A stretch of 64,000 nt of DNA from positions 1 through 64,000 of the forward strand of contig CANIVU010000045.1 of assembly GCA_947470805.1 (NCBI GenBank). The letters run 5' to 3'. Below the pieces are notes generated by a model. It was not told the DNA's origin and did not search any database. It saw only the letters and a list, made by a program, of their open reading frames with translations. A program made the translations under genes and the position numbers. Shown here piece by piece: positions 7,289-17,532 of the stretch (position 1 is its first letter; every line of letters starts with the position of its first letter). This DNA is from Acidobacteriota bacterium. GTDB lineage: Bacteria > Acidobacteriota > Terriglobia > Bryobacterales > Bryobacteraceae.

Positions 7289-10200
7289 ATGCAGGCGCGC
7301 ACATCTGCAGTTGAGCTCTCGGTCGCAGGGCTCGCGTCATCCCTTGACGCACTCCCGCTCCCGGCCCTGATCGCCGGTAGCAGCGGAATCGTTCATTTCG
7401 CCAATCCACTCATGGCCGGGCTCACCGCTCGCTCCGCCGATGAACTGGTAGGCGAATCCCTGCATACCGTGCTCCCGGTCCGCCCCGCTCAGGATATCCT
7501 GCGCCACCTGCTGGCCGTCGCTGCCTCTGGCCAGTCCTGGAAGGGGATCGTCCAAACGCATCTGTCATCCCGCCTCCCGGTTCCCTGGGAGGTCACCGTC
7601 TCTCCCGTTGTCGATCCGGCCGCCAACGATCGTCTCTTCCTCGTGATCGCCCGCGAACTGTCCGGCCCCCATCCCGAAAACATTCCCTACTTCGCCACCC
7701 GGATCGATGATGCGGTCTTCTCCCTCATCCAGTACTCCTACGATCACTCTGTCAAGGAACTCCTCCAACAGGCTGTCGATCAAGTCTGCGCTCTCACCGG
7801 TAGCCAAATCGGTTTCTACCACTTCGTCCTCGAAGATCAGGAAACGCTCTCCCTCCAGGCATGGTCCACCGCGACGCGTGCGCAGTACTGCAAAGCCGAT
7901 GGCGAGGGCCTTCACTACAATCTCTCCGCGGCTGGAGTCTGGGCCGATGCCGTTCGAAAGCGCCGCGCCGTCATCCACAACGACTACTCGTCCCTTCCCA
8001 ATCGGAAGGGCTTGCCGGAGGGGCATGCCGATCTGATACGCGAACTGGTTGCACCGGTTCTCAGCGGCAATCGCGTCGTCGCCATTCTTGGCATTGGAAA
8101 CAAACAGTCTGACTACGGCGAACCGGATCTGGAAATCGCTACCCGCATCGCGGAGCTCGTCTGGGCCCTCGCCGAGCGCAAGTTTACCGAAGAAAAACTC
8201 CAAGTCCGCCAGGAGCAGTACCGCAATCTCTTCGACATGGGTTCCGATCCTCTGTTCCTCATCGATATGGAGTCGGCTCAGATACTCGAGGCCAATCAAA
8301 CTGCCGCTGAACTCTACGGGTATCGCCACGATCACCTGCTCGGCTGCAAATGTGAGTGTGTCTCTGCCCAGCCGGAAAAGAACTACGCTCTTATCGCCGA
8401 AGCACGCCAGCGTCCCAATCAGGTCATCCACGTCCCGCTAAGCTATCACTTGAAAAAGGACGGAACTGTCTTTCCTGTCGAACTCTCCGCGCGTAGTTTT
8501 GAACGTAATGGACGCAATGTCCTGTTCGTCTCCGTCCGCGATATTACGGCTCGCCTGCGCTCCGAGATGGCCCTGCTGGAACGGGAGGAACACCACCGGA
8601 CGATCCTTCATGCCGCCCTCGATGGCTTCTGGCTTCTTGATAAAGCCGGCCGCATCATCGAGGTCAACGAAGCCTACTGCCGCATGAGCGGATACTCCGC
8701 CGCCGAACTACTCAACATGGGCGTGGCCGACTTGGAGGCCCTGGAATCCCCCATCGACGTCGCCGCGCATATTGCCAGTATCCGCGCACTCGGACAGGGC
8801 CGCTTTCCATCCATCCATCGCCGGAAAGATGGATCGGTCTTCGATCTCGATGTCAGCGTGCAGTATCGGGCGCTGGAGGGCGGACGCTTCGTCTGCTTCC
8901 TCCGCGATGTTACTGAGAAAAGGCGCGCTGAAGCGGCTCTCCAGCAGAGCCATGACCTGCTGTCCAATCTCGCCCGCCTTGTTCCTGGTGTCGTTTATCA
9001 GTATCGTCTTTACCCCGATGGCCGCTCGGCCTTCCCGTACGCCAGCCCAGGCATGTGCGACATCTACGAAGTGACTCCGGAAGAGGTCCAGTTCGATGCC
9101 ACCCCTGTCTTCGGACGGATTCATCCGGACGACCTGGAAGCCGTCTCCCATGCCATCTTTCAATCCGCCCACACGCTGGAGACGTTTTATTCTGAATTCC
9201 GCGTCATCCTCCCCCGCCAGGGGCTGCGCTGGCGCTGGTCCCAGGCCCACCCGGAACGCACCCCGGATGGCGGTACCCTCTGGCACGGCTTCATTTCCGA
9301 TATCACCGAACGCAAACTCGCCGAAGCCGACCGCGAAAAGTTAACCGCCCAGCTCGTCCAGGCCCAGAAAATGGAATCCGTCGGCCGGCTCGCCGGTGGC
9401 GTCGCCCATGACTTCAACAACCTCCTGACTGTCATCAATGGCTATAGCGGCTTTCTTGTCTCCCGGCTCGCTGCCACCGATCCCCTTCGTCCCTACGCCG
9501 AATCCATCGGCAAAGCGGGCGAACGTGCCGCTGCCCTCACCCGGCAACTCCTCGCCTTCAGCCGCAAACAGGTCATTCAGCCCAGAGAGCTTGATCTCAA
9601 CGCCGCCGTTGCCGAAGCCGCTCCCCTCCTGCGCCGCTTGATCGGAGAAGATATCGAACTCGTCACTCGGCTCGATTCCAGTCTCGGCTCTACCGTCGCC
9701 GACCCGGATCAGATCTCCCAGGTCATCATGAACCTCGCCGTCAACGCCCGCGATGCCATGGCGGAAGGCGGCAAGGTGACAATCGCCACGGACAATATCG
9801 ACCTCTCTGACCAGGACGCCCGCGGCCATACCGATGCCTCCCCAGGTGCCTTCGTCGCGCTGACCGTCACCGATTCCGGCCACGGAATGGATGAGGCAAC
9901 CCGCCTCCGCATCTTTGAGCCCTTCTTCACAACTAAAGAATTAGGGAAGGGCACCGGCCTTGGTCTCTCCACCGTCTACGGCATCATTCGCCAAAGTAAT
10001 GGCTGGATCGATGTGTGGAGTAAGCCCGGCGTCGGAACCGCCATCCGCGTCTTCCTGCCCCGTACCGATCAAGCGCCGGCCCCCGCGCCGATTGTGGCAG
10101 GCACCGTCAGCCGGCGCGGAACAGAGACCGTACTCCTCGTCGAAGATCAGGACGCCGTTCGCGCCTATGCCAGGGCCGTCTTGGCCGACAGTGGCTACCA

Positions 10201-10486
10201 CGTCATCGAAGCCGCCAGTGCCGAGGCCGCTCTTGAAATCTCTGTCCACCGCCAGACGCCCATTCACCTCCTCCTTACCGATGTCGTCCTCCCCGGCATG
10301 AACGGCCGGACTCTCTCCACCCAGTTGCTGGCGGCCCGTCCCGGCCTCCGTGTCATCTTCGTCTCCGGCTACAGCGCCGACACCATCAGTCAGCGTGGGG
10401 TCCTCGATCCCGGTGCGGCATTCCTCCCGAAACCGTTTAGCCCGGTGGACCTGACGGCGAAGATCCGCGAAGTTCTTGATCAGTAG
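7289..10486 (+). CDS. Hybrid sensor histidine kinase with PAS, GAF and receiver domains
   Basis: About 1065 residues with no membrane segment. Domain order: PAS (about 20-120), GAF (about 150-300), three PAS repeats (about 310-680), HisKA with phospho-accepting His in [19 protein letters not shown], HATPase ([10 protein letters not shown], then [18 protein letters not shown]) and a C-terminal receiver ([14 protein letters not shown], phospho-Asp in [12 protein letters not shown], Lys in FLPKPFS). This is a soluble multi-sensor phosphorelay protein. ATG 7289 has a G-rich site just upstream. In-frame TTG 7247 and ATG 7277 are alternatives. No partner regulator is adjacent. Confidence 0.88.
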   Translation: MQARTSAVELSVAGLASSLDALPLPALIAGSSGIVHFANPLMAGLTARSADELVGESLHTVLPVRPAQDILRHLLAVAASGQSWKGIVQTHLSSRLPVPWEVTVSPVVDPAANDRLFLVIARELSGPHPENIPYFATRIDDAVFSLIQYSYDHSVKELLQQAVDQVCALTGSQIGFYHFVLEDQETLSLQAWSTATRAQYCKADGEGLHYNLSAAGVWADAVRKRRAVIHNDYSSLPNRKGLPEGHADLIRELVAPVLSGNRVVAILGIGNKQSDYGEPDLEIATRIAELVWALAERKFTEEKLQVRQEQYRNLFDMGSDPLFLIDMESAQILEANQTAAELYGYRHDHLLGCKCECVSAQPEKNYALIAEARQRPNQVIHVPLSYHLKKDGTVFPVELSARSFERNGRNVLFVSVRDITARLRSEMALLEREEHHRTILHAALDGFWLLDKAGRIIEVNEAYCRMSGYSAAELLNMGVADLEALESPIDVAAHIASIRALGQGRFPSIHRRKDGSVFDLDVSVQYRALEGGRFVCFLRDVTEKRRAEAALQQSHDLLSNLARLVPGVVYQYRLYPDGRSAFPYASPGMCDIYEVTPEEVQFDATPVFGRIHPDDLEAVSHAIFQSAHTLETFYSEFRVILPRQGLRWRWSQAHPERTPDGGTLWHGFISDITERKLAEADREKLTAQLVQAQKMESVGRLAGGVAHDFNNLLTVINGYSGFLVSRLAATDPLRPYAESIGKAGERAAALTRQLLAFSRKQVIQPRELDLNAAVAEAAPLLRRLIGEDIELVTRLDSSLGSTVADPDQISQVIMNLAVNARDAMAEGGKVTIATDNIDLSDQDARGHTDASPGAFVALTVTDSGHGMDEATRLRIFEPFFTTKELGKGTGLGLSTVYGIIRQSNGWIDVWSKPGVGTAIRVFLPRTDQAPAPAPIVAGTVSRRGTETVLLVEDQDAVRAYARAVLADSGYHVIEAASAEAALEISVHRQTPIHLLLTDVVLPGMNGRTLSTQLLAARPGLRVIFVSGYSADTISQRGVLDPGAAFLPKPFSPVDLTAKIREVLDQ

Positions 10487-10542
10487 CATTGCCGGCCCGC
10501 CCAGGCTACGAAGCGTGGCAATCGCAGTGCTACCCTGACCCC

Positions 10543-12684
10543 ATGGCCCGCCCCTCCTCCCGCCGCCGTTTCCTCGAGTCCAGCGTGGCCCTTACCGCCG
10601 CCACCAGCTGCACCGCCAAAGCCGCCACCACCCCCGGCGCCTGCTTTCACGATTGCCCCGACGGCTGCGCCTGGACCGTCACCTCCCAGGCCGGCAAACT
10701 CGTCAAAATCGATGCCGCCAGGAATCATCCCTTCACCCGCGGCCAGCTCTGTCCGCGCATGGACCACTACCTCGCCGACATCGTCAACTCTCCCAACCGC
10801 CTCCTTCACCCTCTCCGCCGTACCGGCGCCAAAGGCGAGGCCAAATTCGAAAAGGTCTCCTGGGACACCGCCCTCGATGCCGTCGCCTCCAAACTCCAGC
10901 AAATCATCCAGGAATCCGGCCCCACCGCCATTCTTCCCTACAGTTTCGCCGGCACCGAAGGCGTCGTCCACCAGCACGCCCTCTCCACCCGTTTCTTCTC
11001 CCGCCTCGGCGCCACCCGCCTCGATCGCAACATCTGCGGCGACGCCGGCAACGAAGGCGTCAAAGCCACCCTCGGCGCCTCCACCGGCGTCCTCCCCGCC
11101 GACGTCGTCCACTCCCGCTTTATCCTCATCTGGGGCGCCAACCCCGCCCTCACCGCCCCCCACAGCTGGCACTTCATCCAGGAAGCCCGCCGCCAGGGCG
11201 CTCGCGTCGTCACCATCGATCCCCAATTCACTGCCTCCGCCAAAGAGTCCGACTGGCACCTCCAACCCCTCCCCGGTACCGATGCCGCCCTCGCCCTCGG
11301 CCTCATGCACGTGATCATTGCCGAAAATCTCCACGACGCTGATTACGTCCAAAAACACACCCTCGGCTTCGACAAACTCAAACAACGTCTCGCCGAATTC
11401 CCCCCCGCCCGCACCGCCGCCATCACCGGTCTCAAACAGCAGGACATCGAAACCCTCGCCCGCCAATACGCCAAGCCTGGCGCCTCAACCATCCGCGTCC
11501 TCGTCGGCATGGAACATCACGCCAACGGTGCCATGGCCTACCGCGCCATCTCCTGCCTGCCCGCTCTCACCGGCGCCTGGCGCCACCGCGGCGGCGGCCT
11601 CCTCTACATGGCCTGGGAGCTCTGCCAGCTCAACTACGACGCCGTCACCCTCCCCAAACTCGAAAACCCCAAAACCCGCAGCGTCAACATGGTCCAGCTC
11701 GGCCAGGCCCTCACCAGCAAAACGCTCAACCCCGCCATCCGCTCCCTCATCGTCTACAACTCCAACCCCGCCACCATCGCCCCCAACCAGAACCTCGTCC
11801 TCGACGGCCTCCGCCGAAAAGATCTCTTCACCGTCGTCCTCGATCAGTTTCTAACCGACACCGCCCGCTACGCCGATTTCGTCTTCCCCGCCGCCACCCA
11901 GGTCGAACTTCTCGACCTCATCCCCTCCTGGGGCCAGAACTACATCGCCATCAACCTCCCCGCCGCCGCCCCTGTCGGCGAATCCGTCCCCAACTCCGAG
12001 TTCTTCCGCCGCCTAGCCCGCAAGATGAACTTAACCGAGCCCTATCTATTCGAAACCGACGAACAGATCCTCCGCGCCGCCCTTAACACCCAGCACCCCT
12101 ACCTCAAAGGCATCACCTACGAACGCCTCGCCGCCGAAGGCTGGGCCCCACTCAACATCCCCGATCCCTGGCTCCCCTTCGCCAACGGCGCCTTCCAAAC
12201 CCCAAGCGGCAAATGCGAGTTCTACTCCGAATCTTGGGCCAAGAAAGGGCTCGACCCTCTCCCCGCCCACGTCCCCATCAAATCCACCGAAGGCCCTAGC
12301 TACCCCCTGCGTTTCCTCAGCTCCAAATCCGCCACCCAGTTCCTCAACTCCAGCCACGCCGGCGTCCCCCGCGCCGCCGAAGCCCAGGGTCGTCCCTTCA
12401 TCCAAATGCACCCAGCGGACGCCAAATCCCGCAACATCGCCGACGGCGACCCCATCCGCCTCTTCAACCCCCGCGGCTCCCTCCTCGCCCCCGTCCAGCT
12501 CAACGAAAAGATCCTCCCCGGCGTCGTCGCCATCTCCCACGGCTGGTGGGCCTCCCGCATGCCCGGCAAGTCGTCGGCCAACGCCCTCACCCGCGACGGC
12601 CTCACCGACTTGGGCGGCGGCGGCGACTTCCTCGATACCTTTGTCGAAGCCGAACGCGAACCCGTCCGTCCCATCGAAGCCTGA
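10543..12684 (+). CDS. Molybdopterin-dependent oxidoreductase with twin-arginine signal
   Basis: 713-residue member of the DMSO-reductase superfamily of Mo-bisMGD enzymes. A Tat leader (SSRRRFLESSVALTAA) directs export of the folded enzyme. Four cysteines, C34, C38, C42 and C70, have [4Fe-4S] spacing. The dinucleotide-binding domain is near the C-terminus (about 590-700). No iron-sulphur or membrane-anchor subunit gene is next to it, so the electron partner is unknown. The start at 10543 puts the Arg motif at the N-terminus and avoids an unnatural extension. Confidence 0.85.
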   Translation: MARPSSRRRFLESSVALTAATSCTAKAATTPGACFHDCPDGCAWTVTSQAGKLVKIDAARNHPFTRGQLCPRMDHYLADIVNSPNRLLHPLRRTGAKGEAKFEKVSWDTALDAVASKLQQIIQESGPTAILPYSFAGTEGVVHQHALSTRFFSRLGATRLDRNICGDAGNEGVKATLGASTGVLPADVVHSRFILIWGANPALTAPHSWHFIQEARRQGARVVTIDPQFTASAKESDWHLQPLPGTDAALALGLMHVIIAENLHDADYVQKHTLGFDKLKQRLAEFPPARTAAITGLKQQDIETLARQYAKPGASTIRVLVGMEHHANGAMAYRAISCLPALTGAWRHRGGGLLYMAWELCQLNYDAVTLPKLENPKTRSVNMVQLGQALTSKTLNPAIRSLIVYNSNPATIAPNQNLVLDGLRRKDLFTVVLDQFLTDTARYADFVFPAATQVELLDLIPSWGQNYIAINLPAAAPVGESVPNSEFFRRLARKMNLTEPYLFETDEQILRAALNTQHPYLKGITYERLAAEGWAPLNIPDPWLPFANGAFQTPSGKCEFYSESWAKKGLDPLPAHVPIKSTEGPSYPLRFLSSKSATQFLNSSHAGVPRAAEAQGRPFIQMHPADAKSRNIADGDPIRLFNPRGSLLAPVQLNEKILPGVVAISHGWWASRMPGKSSANALTRDGLTDLGGGGDFLDTFVEAEREPVRPIEA

Positions 12685-12739
12685 CGGCCCGGCCGCTAAA
12701 CCGCACCCGCGTGATATACGATCATCGGGTACCCAAATC

Positions 12740-14644
12740 ATGCGCCTAGCTCTATTGCTCGTAACAGCCGCCGCCCTCCAGGCCCAGAACCCCGTCCGCC
12801 CCGGCCGCTTCATCACCGAACACCCCACGCTTCAAAACCTCGGTTTCGAATGGCAGATCGATGGCGATGCCAACCGCAACGCCACCGTCGAAGTCCGCTT
12901 TCGCAAGGTCGGCGCCCCCGCCTGGCGCCCCGCCCTCCCCCTCCTCCGCATCGGCGGCGAACACGTCCACCGCGACCGCGAGGCCATGACCTACACCGTA
13001 CCCCACGGCTTCGCCGGCAGCATTCTGAACCTCGAACCCGCCACCAACTACGAGTGCGAGTTCACCATGAAGGACCCCGACGGCGTCACCGGCCAGGCCC
13101 AGCAAAAAGTCACCGTCTCCACCCGCGCCGAGCCCCAGCCCTACTCGGGTGGCCGCACCCTCCACGTCTACCCCGCCGATCACGTCGGCCCCAAGCAAGA
13201 GCCCAGCTTCATCGGCCTCAAAGCCGCCTACTACGGCGAAGGCCGCGGCGATTGGACCGCCGTCCGTATGAAGAAGGCCCAGCCCGGCGATACGCTCTTA
13301 ATCCACGCCGGCCTCTACCGCCCCGAACGCCTCAACTACGTCGACCCTCTCTCCGCCCCCTTCACCGGCTCCTGGTCGCTCTCCCTCAAAGGAACCGCCG
13401 AAAAACCCATCACCATCAAAGCCGCCGGCGACGGCGAACCCATCTTCGACGGTGCCGGCAACTCCCGCCTCTTTGAAATGATGGCCTCCCGCCACCACAT
13501 CATCGACGGCATCACTTTCCGCAACACCGAAGTCGCCATCTTTGCCGGTGAAAAGGAAGTGATGGGCGCCCACAATCTCACGGTAAAGAACTGCCGCTTC
13601 GAAGACATCGGCGTCGCCATCTGGACCGAATCGGCCGACTCGCGCGACTTCTACATCGCCGACAACGTCTTCCTCGGCCGCGAAGACCGCATGCGCGTCA
13701 TCGGTTGGAACCAGGCCGGCCAGCGCACCGCCGGCATCTACCCGTCCCACCAGCTCCGCAGCTTCTTCGCCGTCAAAGTCTACGGCCCCGGCCACGTCAT
13801 CGCCCACAACGCCATCGCCTATTTTCACGACGCCATCTGCATCTCCACCTACGGCCCGCCAGACGCTGATCCCGAACAGCGGGCGTCCTCCATCGATATC
13901 TACAACAACGATATCCACCTCACTAACGACGACTTCATCGAATCCGACGGCGGCGCCCACAACGTCCGTGTCTACCAGAACCGCGGCGTCAACGCTGGCC
14001 ACAACGGCTACAGCGCCCAGCCCTTCTTCGGCGGTCCCGTCTACTTCATCCGCAACATCCTCTATCACACCGGCGGCGGCGGAGTCTTCAAACTCAGCGC
14101 CGCCCCCGCCGGCATTCTCATCTATCACAACACCGTAATTGGCGAACAAAACGCCAAAGACCCATACTCCAACACCCACTTCCGCAACAATCTCTTCCTC
14201 GGCCGCGACACACCCAACCGCCCCATCATGATCTGGGCCAACGGCACTGCCAACTACAGCACGGACTACAACGGCTTCCGCCCTAACAAAGGCGTAGCGC
14301 AGCAATACCAATGGCTGGTTCCCGGCGCCGAGTGGCGCTACTTCGCCACCCTCGCCGACTTCCAGAAGGCAACCGGCCAGGAGTCCCACGGCGTAGAAGT
14401 CGATTTCGACATCTTCGAAAAACTCGTGCCCCCCGACATCAACCAGCGCCACAAGGTCTACCACGCCGCCGACCTGAACTTCAAACTGCGACCCAACTCC
14501 AAAGCCATCGACGCCGCCGAAGTGCTCCCCACCATCAACGACAACTTCACCGGCAAAGCCCCCGACCTCGGTGCCCTGGAACTGAACCAGCCCGAACCCA
14601 AATACGGACCCCGCTGGCTCACCCACCCCACCTTCTATCGCTAG
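12740..14644 (+). CDS. Secreted right-handed parallel beta-helix protein
   Basis: 634-residue exported protein with signal peptide MRLALLLVTAAALQAQ. A fibronectin-like N-terminal region (FEWQIDGDANRNATVEVRF) is followed from about 230 to 520 by repeating short strands with Asn ladders (ITFRNTEVAIFAG, LTVKNCRFEDIGVAIW) typical of pectate-lyase-like beta-helices. These folds bind or cleave polysaccharides, but no specific lyase residues can be assigned. ATG 12740 is chosen over the upstream in-frame ATG, which lies inside the preceding gene. Confidence 0.8.
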   Translation: MRLALLLVTAAALQAQNPVRPGRFITEHPTLQNLGFEWQIDGDANRNATVEVRFRKVGAPAWRPALPLLRIGGEHVHRDREAMTYTVPHGFAGSILNLEPATNYECEFTMKDPDGVTGQAQQKVTVSTRAEPQPYSGGRTLHVYPADHVGPKQEPSFIGLKAAYYGEGRGDWTAVRMKKAQPGDTLLIHAGLYRPERLNYVDPLSAPFTGSWSLSLKGTAEKPITIKAAGDGEPIFDGAGNSRLFEMMASRHHIIDGITFRNTEVAIFAGEKEVMGAHNLTVKNCRFEDIGVAIWTESADSRDFYIADNVFLGREDRMRVIGWNQAGQRTAGIYPSHQLRSFFAVKVYGPGHVIAHNAIAYFHDAICISTYGPPDADPEQRASSIDIYNNDIHLTNDDFIESDGGAHNVRVYQNRGVNAGHNGYSAQPFFGGPVYFIRNILYHTGGGGVFKLSAAPAGILIYHNTVIGEQNAKDPYSNTHFRNNLFLGRDTPNRPIMIWANGTANYSTDYNGFRPNKGVAQQYQWLVPGAEWRYFATLADFQKATGQESHGVEVDFDIFEKLVPPDINQRHKVYHAADLNFKLRPNSKAIDAAEVLPTINDNFTGKAPDLGALELNQPEPKYGPRWLTHPTFYR

Positions 14645-14658
14645 AACCCCAACATCCC

Positions 14659-14689
14659 TGCAAATCTGGCACGCCACGCCAGATTTGCA
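14659..14689. terminator. Bidirectional hairpin terminator
   Basis: A perfect 12-bp inverted repeat (TGCAAATCTGGC and its complement) around a seven-base loop sits between two convergent genes, 15 bases after one stop and 25 before the other. Confidence 0.75.
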
Positions 14690-14714
14690 AGGATGAAGCC
14701 CTCACACCCCCCTC

Positions 14715-16787
14715 TTAAAACACCACCCGCTCCTCCAAATTCGCCAAAATCTCCTTCCGCTCCCGCCACACCTCCCGCAACTCCTTCCGCGTCATAAACC
14801 CCAACTGATCCTCGATATGCTTCGACCCCGGCTGCGACGAATTCCCATACCCAATCAACGCCCGCGCCCTCGCCCGCCCCTTCCCAAACTCCACCGTCAC
14901 CACATACGTCTCCCCGTGAATCGGCTCCCGTTTCCGCTCCTTCATCGCCCCAAACGTAATCACCCGAAAAATCCCCAAATTGCCAAACCCGCCATTCGCC
15001 GGCAACTCCAAATTCCCCCGGCGATACTTCATGACATCCCCCCACGGCGTGTCCAACGCCCCCAACTCCTTCTCCACCGCCGCCGCCGCCGCTTCCAACA
15101 AGGCCACCGCCCGCGCCGGGTCCTTCAACCCCCGCGGCGTAGTCAACGGCGAAGCCATCGAATACGGCACCGCAAACCCGCTCTGGTCCGCCATCGCCGG
15201 GCCCATGAACCGCTGCGCCCAATACAGGAACAAAATGGACCCCCGCGACGGCGCGTCCACCGTCTGGTCCCAAGCCTTCAACACCGCCACCGCCGCCGGC
15301 GCCTTCCCCGCCGCAACAGCCGCCGCCAATAACTCATCCAACACCCGGTCCGCCAACTCCGAATGCGTATCATGCTTCCGCTTCACAAACTCTTCGAACG
15401 ATAACTTATCCGTCCCCGACATCAACCGGATACTCCGCTCATTCCGGAAACTCGCCGTCCGCGGCGACATATAAGCCGGAAACGCCGAAGGATCCAAAGT
15501 CTGCGGCCACGAAGCATTCCACGGCGGGTCATTGGTGTTCTGCACATACCCCGCCGTCGGGTCGATCACCTTCGGCAACTCCTCATACGTGTGATACTCC
15601 GTCCACATCGTCTCCGACGTATCCCCCGGCACAATGCCCTGCCAGAACCGCCAATCCCCTGTCTTCCGCTTCGGCACCGTCCCGTTGAACAGGTACATAA
15701 TGTGCCCATCCCGGTCCGCATAAACCACGTTATACATCGGCACCTGATTGCGCGCCGCGGCCTTCCTAAACCCCGCAAAATCGCGCGCCGTCGCCATCTG
15801 CCAGTACTGCTCCATCATGAACGGCCGGTCCAACCCCGCCACCCGCACCGCCAACGTCGTCCCCTCTTTCTCATACGCCACCGGCCCGTGCACGCTCTCC
15901 CGCACCCGCAACGTCTCTTTCCGCAAGGAACCATCCGCCTGCTTCACCGAAAACGAAACCGGCCGCACGGCAAACTCCCGCCACGCCCCGTCAAACTTAT
16001 ACTTATCCCCATCCACAGTCAGTCGATACACATCCATCGCATCAATCGTGTTCACCGTCTGGTTGAATCCCAAATAGTCGCTAAACACAAAACGCAAACA
16101 CGGAAACCCCACTTGGCTCGCCCCATACAACTCAATCCCCGGCGCCCGCAGATGGATCTCGTAGTAAGTCGATAAGTCCCCCCACGCCAAATGCGGATTG
16201 CCCAACAATAACGTCCCCCCGCTCGCCGTTCGCGACGGCCCCACCGCCCACGCGTTTGACCCGCCCGCCTCCGTCCGCGCCACCGCCCCGGTCGCCGCCG
16301 CCTCCACCCGCTGCGCCGAACTCACGAACGTGTAATGCACCACCCGCATCGAATGCAGCAGCGGGTCCACCCCCGTCACCGGCAGAATTGCCTTAGCCTC
16401 CGCCGACAACCGCTCCGGATACTTCGCCGCGTAGTCGTTGATCCCCTTCGCAAACGCATCCAAGTACCCCCGGAACTCCGGCGTCTGCTGCCGGTACCAT
16501 TCCGCCGCCCGCTCCGGCATTCCATTCGTCAGAACCCACCGGTTCAGCGCCACCTCGCCCGGCCCATAAATCTCCGCCCCGCGCCCCCGCGACTGCGCGT
16601 ACAGCTTCAACAGCAGATTCGCATGGCTATGCGTCGTCGCCCACCCGTACCCATAAAACAGGTCCTCGGTGTTCTTCGCGCTCACGTGCGCCACACCGAA
16701 CCGGTCCCACAAAATCTCCGTCCCCTTCGACGGAATCTTGCCCCAAACGCCAACCGCCGCCAATACCACCAGGAGGAATAGCGGCAC
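14715..16787 (-). CDS. Penicillin acylase-family Ntn hydrolase
   Basis: 690-residue secreted precursor. A short hydrophobic leader (MPLFLLVVLAAVGVWG) precedes the alpha-chain region with IRWDRFGV-like ILWDRFGVAHV. The autocatalytic cleavage site with nucleophile Ser is in the GGSNAWAVGPSRTASG motif at about residue 193, followed by LLGNPHLAW. The family cleaves amide bonds in acyl-homoserine lactones, beta-lactam side chains or lipopeptides. The start is GTG 16787. It stands alone and converges on the beta-helix gene. The true substrate is unknown. Confidence 0.88.
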   Translation of the reverse strand: MPLFLLVVLAAVGVWGKIPSKGTEILWDRFGVAHVSAKNTEDLFYGYGWATTHSHANLLLKLYAQSRGRGAEIYGPGEVALNRWVLTNGMPERAAEWYRQQTPEFRGYLDAFAKGINDYAAKYPERLSAEAKAILPVTGVDPLLHSMRVVHYTFVSSAQRVEAAATGAVARTEAGGSNAWAVGPSRTASGGTLLLGNPHLAWGDLSTYYEIHLRAPGIELYGASQVGFPCLRFVFSDYLGFNQTVNTIDAMDVYRLTVDGDKYKFDGAWREFAVRPVSFSVKQADGSLRKETLRVRESVHGPVAYEKEGTTLAVRVAGLDRPFMMEQYWQMATARDFAGFRKAAARNQVPMYNVVYADRDGHIMYLFNGTVPKRKTGDWRFWQGIVPGDTSETMWTEYHTYEELPKVIDPTAGYVQNTNDPPWNASWPQTLDPSAFPAYMSPRTASFRNERSIRLMSGTDKLSFEEFVKRKHDTHSELADRVLDELLAAAVAAGKAPAAVAVLKAWDQTVDAPSRGSILFLYWAQRFMGPAMADQSGFAVPYSMASPLTTPRGLKDPARAVALLEAAAAAVEKELGALDTPWGDVMKYRRGNLELPANGGFGNLGIFRVITFGAMKERKREPIHGETYVVTVEFGKGRARARALIGYGNSSQPGSKHIEDQLGFMTRKELREVWRERKEILANLEERVVF

Positions 16788-16876
16788 CGTAGACCCTCAC
16801 AAAAAGAGAAGTTTCAACTCGGCGGGCAACGCAGCCAAAGGGCCGGACGGGAATGCATCAAATCATAGCGCACTCC

Positions 16877-17521
16877 TCACAAAGACCCATACTTCGCAAA
16901 CGCCTCCTGCACCGTCACCCCTCGCTGCAACTCCTCCCGCATCCCCCGCTCCCGCGTGCAAATATCCTCCGCCGCCTCCAACACCGCCAACGTCAACGCC
17001 CCCGGCACCACCACCACCCCATCGGCATCCCCCAATACAAAATCCCCCGGATGAATCACCGTCCCCCCAATCCGCACCGGCACCTCGTACTCCTCAATAT
17101 TCCACCGCCCCACCGAACTCGCCGCGCACGCAAAATTCGCAAACACCGGATACCCCATTGCGTCGATGAAATCCAAGTCCCGCACCCCGCCATCAATCAC
17201 CGCCCCCTCTCACCCCCGCTGCCGCGCCGCGTTCGACATCATCTCCCCCCAATGCGCGCAATTCACGCTGCCCCCGCACGCCCATACCGACACCGTCCCC
17301 GGCCGGATACGATCCAACATCCGCAACCGTGTCGCCGTGTCATCCTCCGCGGCTCGACCTGTCGGCGCCCCCCGCCCCGTAAAGGCCAACCCCGCCACCC
17401 GCTTCGCCGCCGTTCGCGGCCCCAACCCCCGCGGCAACACCTGTTCCCGCAATCCCCGCTTGTCCAAAATGTCGGCAATCGCGCCCGTGTAGAGGGCCAG
17501 ATATCGCTCTCGGATCTCCAT
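16877..17521 (-). pseudogene. RraA-like aldolase-fold gene with one in-frame TGA
   Basis: Read through, this is a 214-residue RraA / 4-carboxy-4-hydroxy-2-oxoadipate aldolase-like protein. The N-terminal part ends WGEMMSNAARQRG. After TGA at 17212-17210 the same frame continues EGAVIDGGVRDLDFIDAMGYP, the highly conserved loop of the family. Nothing else is disturbed, so a single base change made the stop. A GTG at 17200 could restart translation of the C-terminal half, but the active-site parts would then lie on two polypeptides. It lies between the penicillin acylase and Kai-operon genes on the same strand. Confidence 0.8.
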
Positions 17522-17532
17522 TTGCCCCCAGC

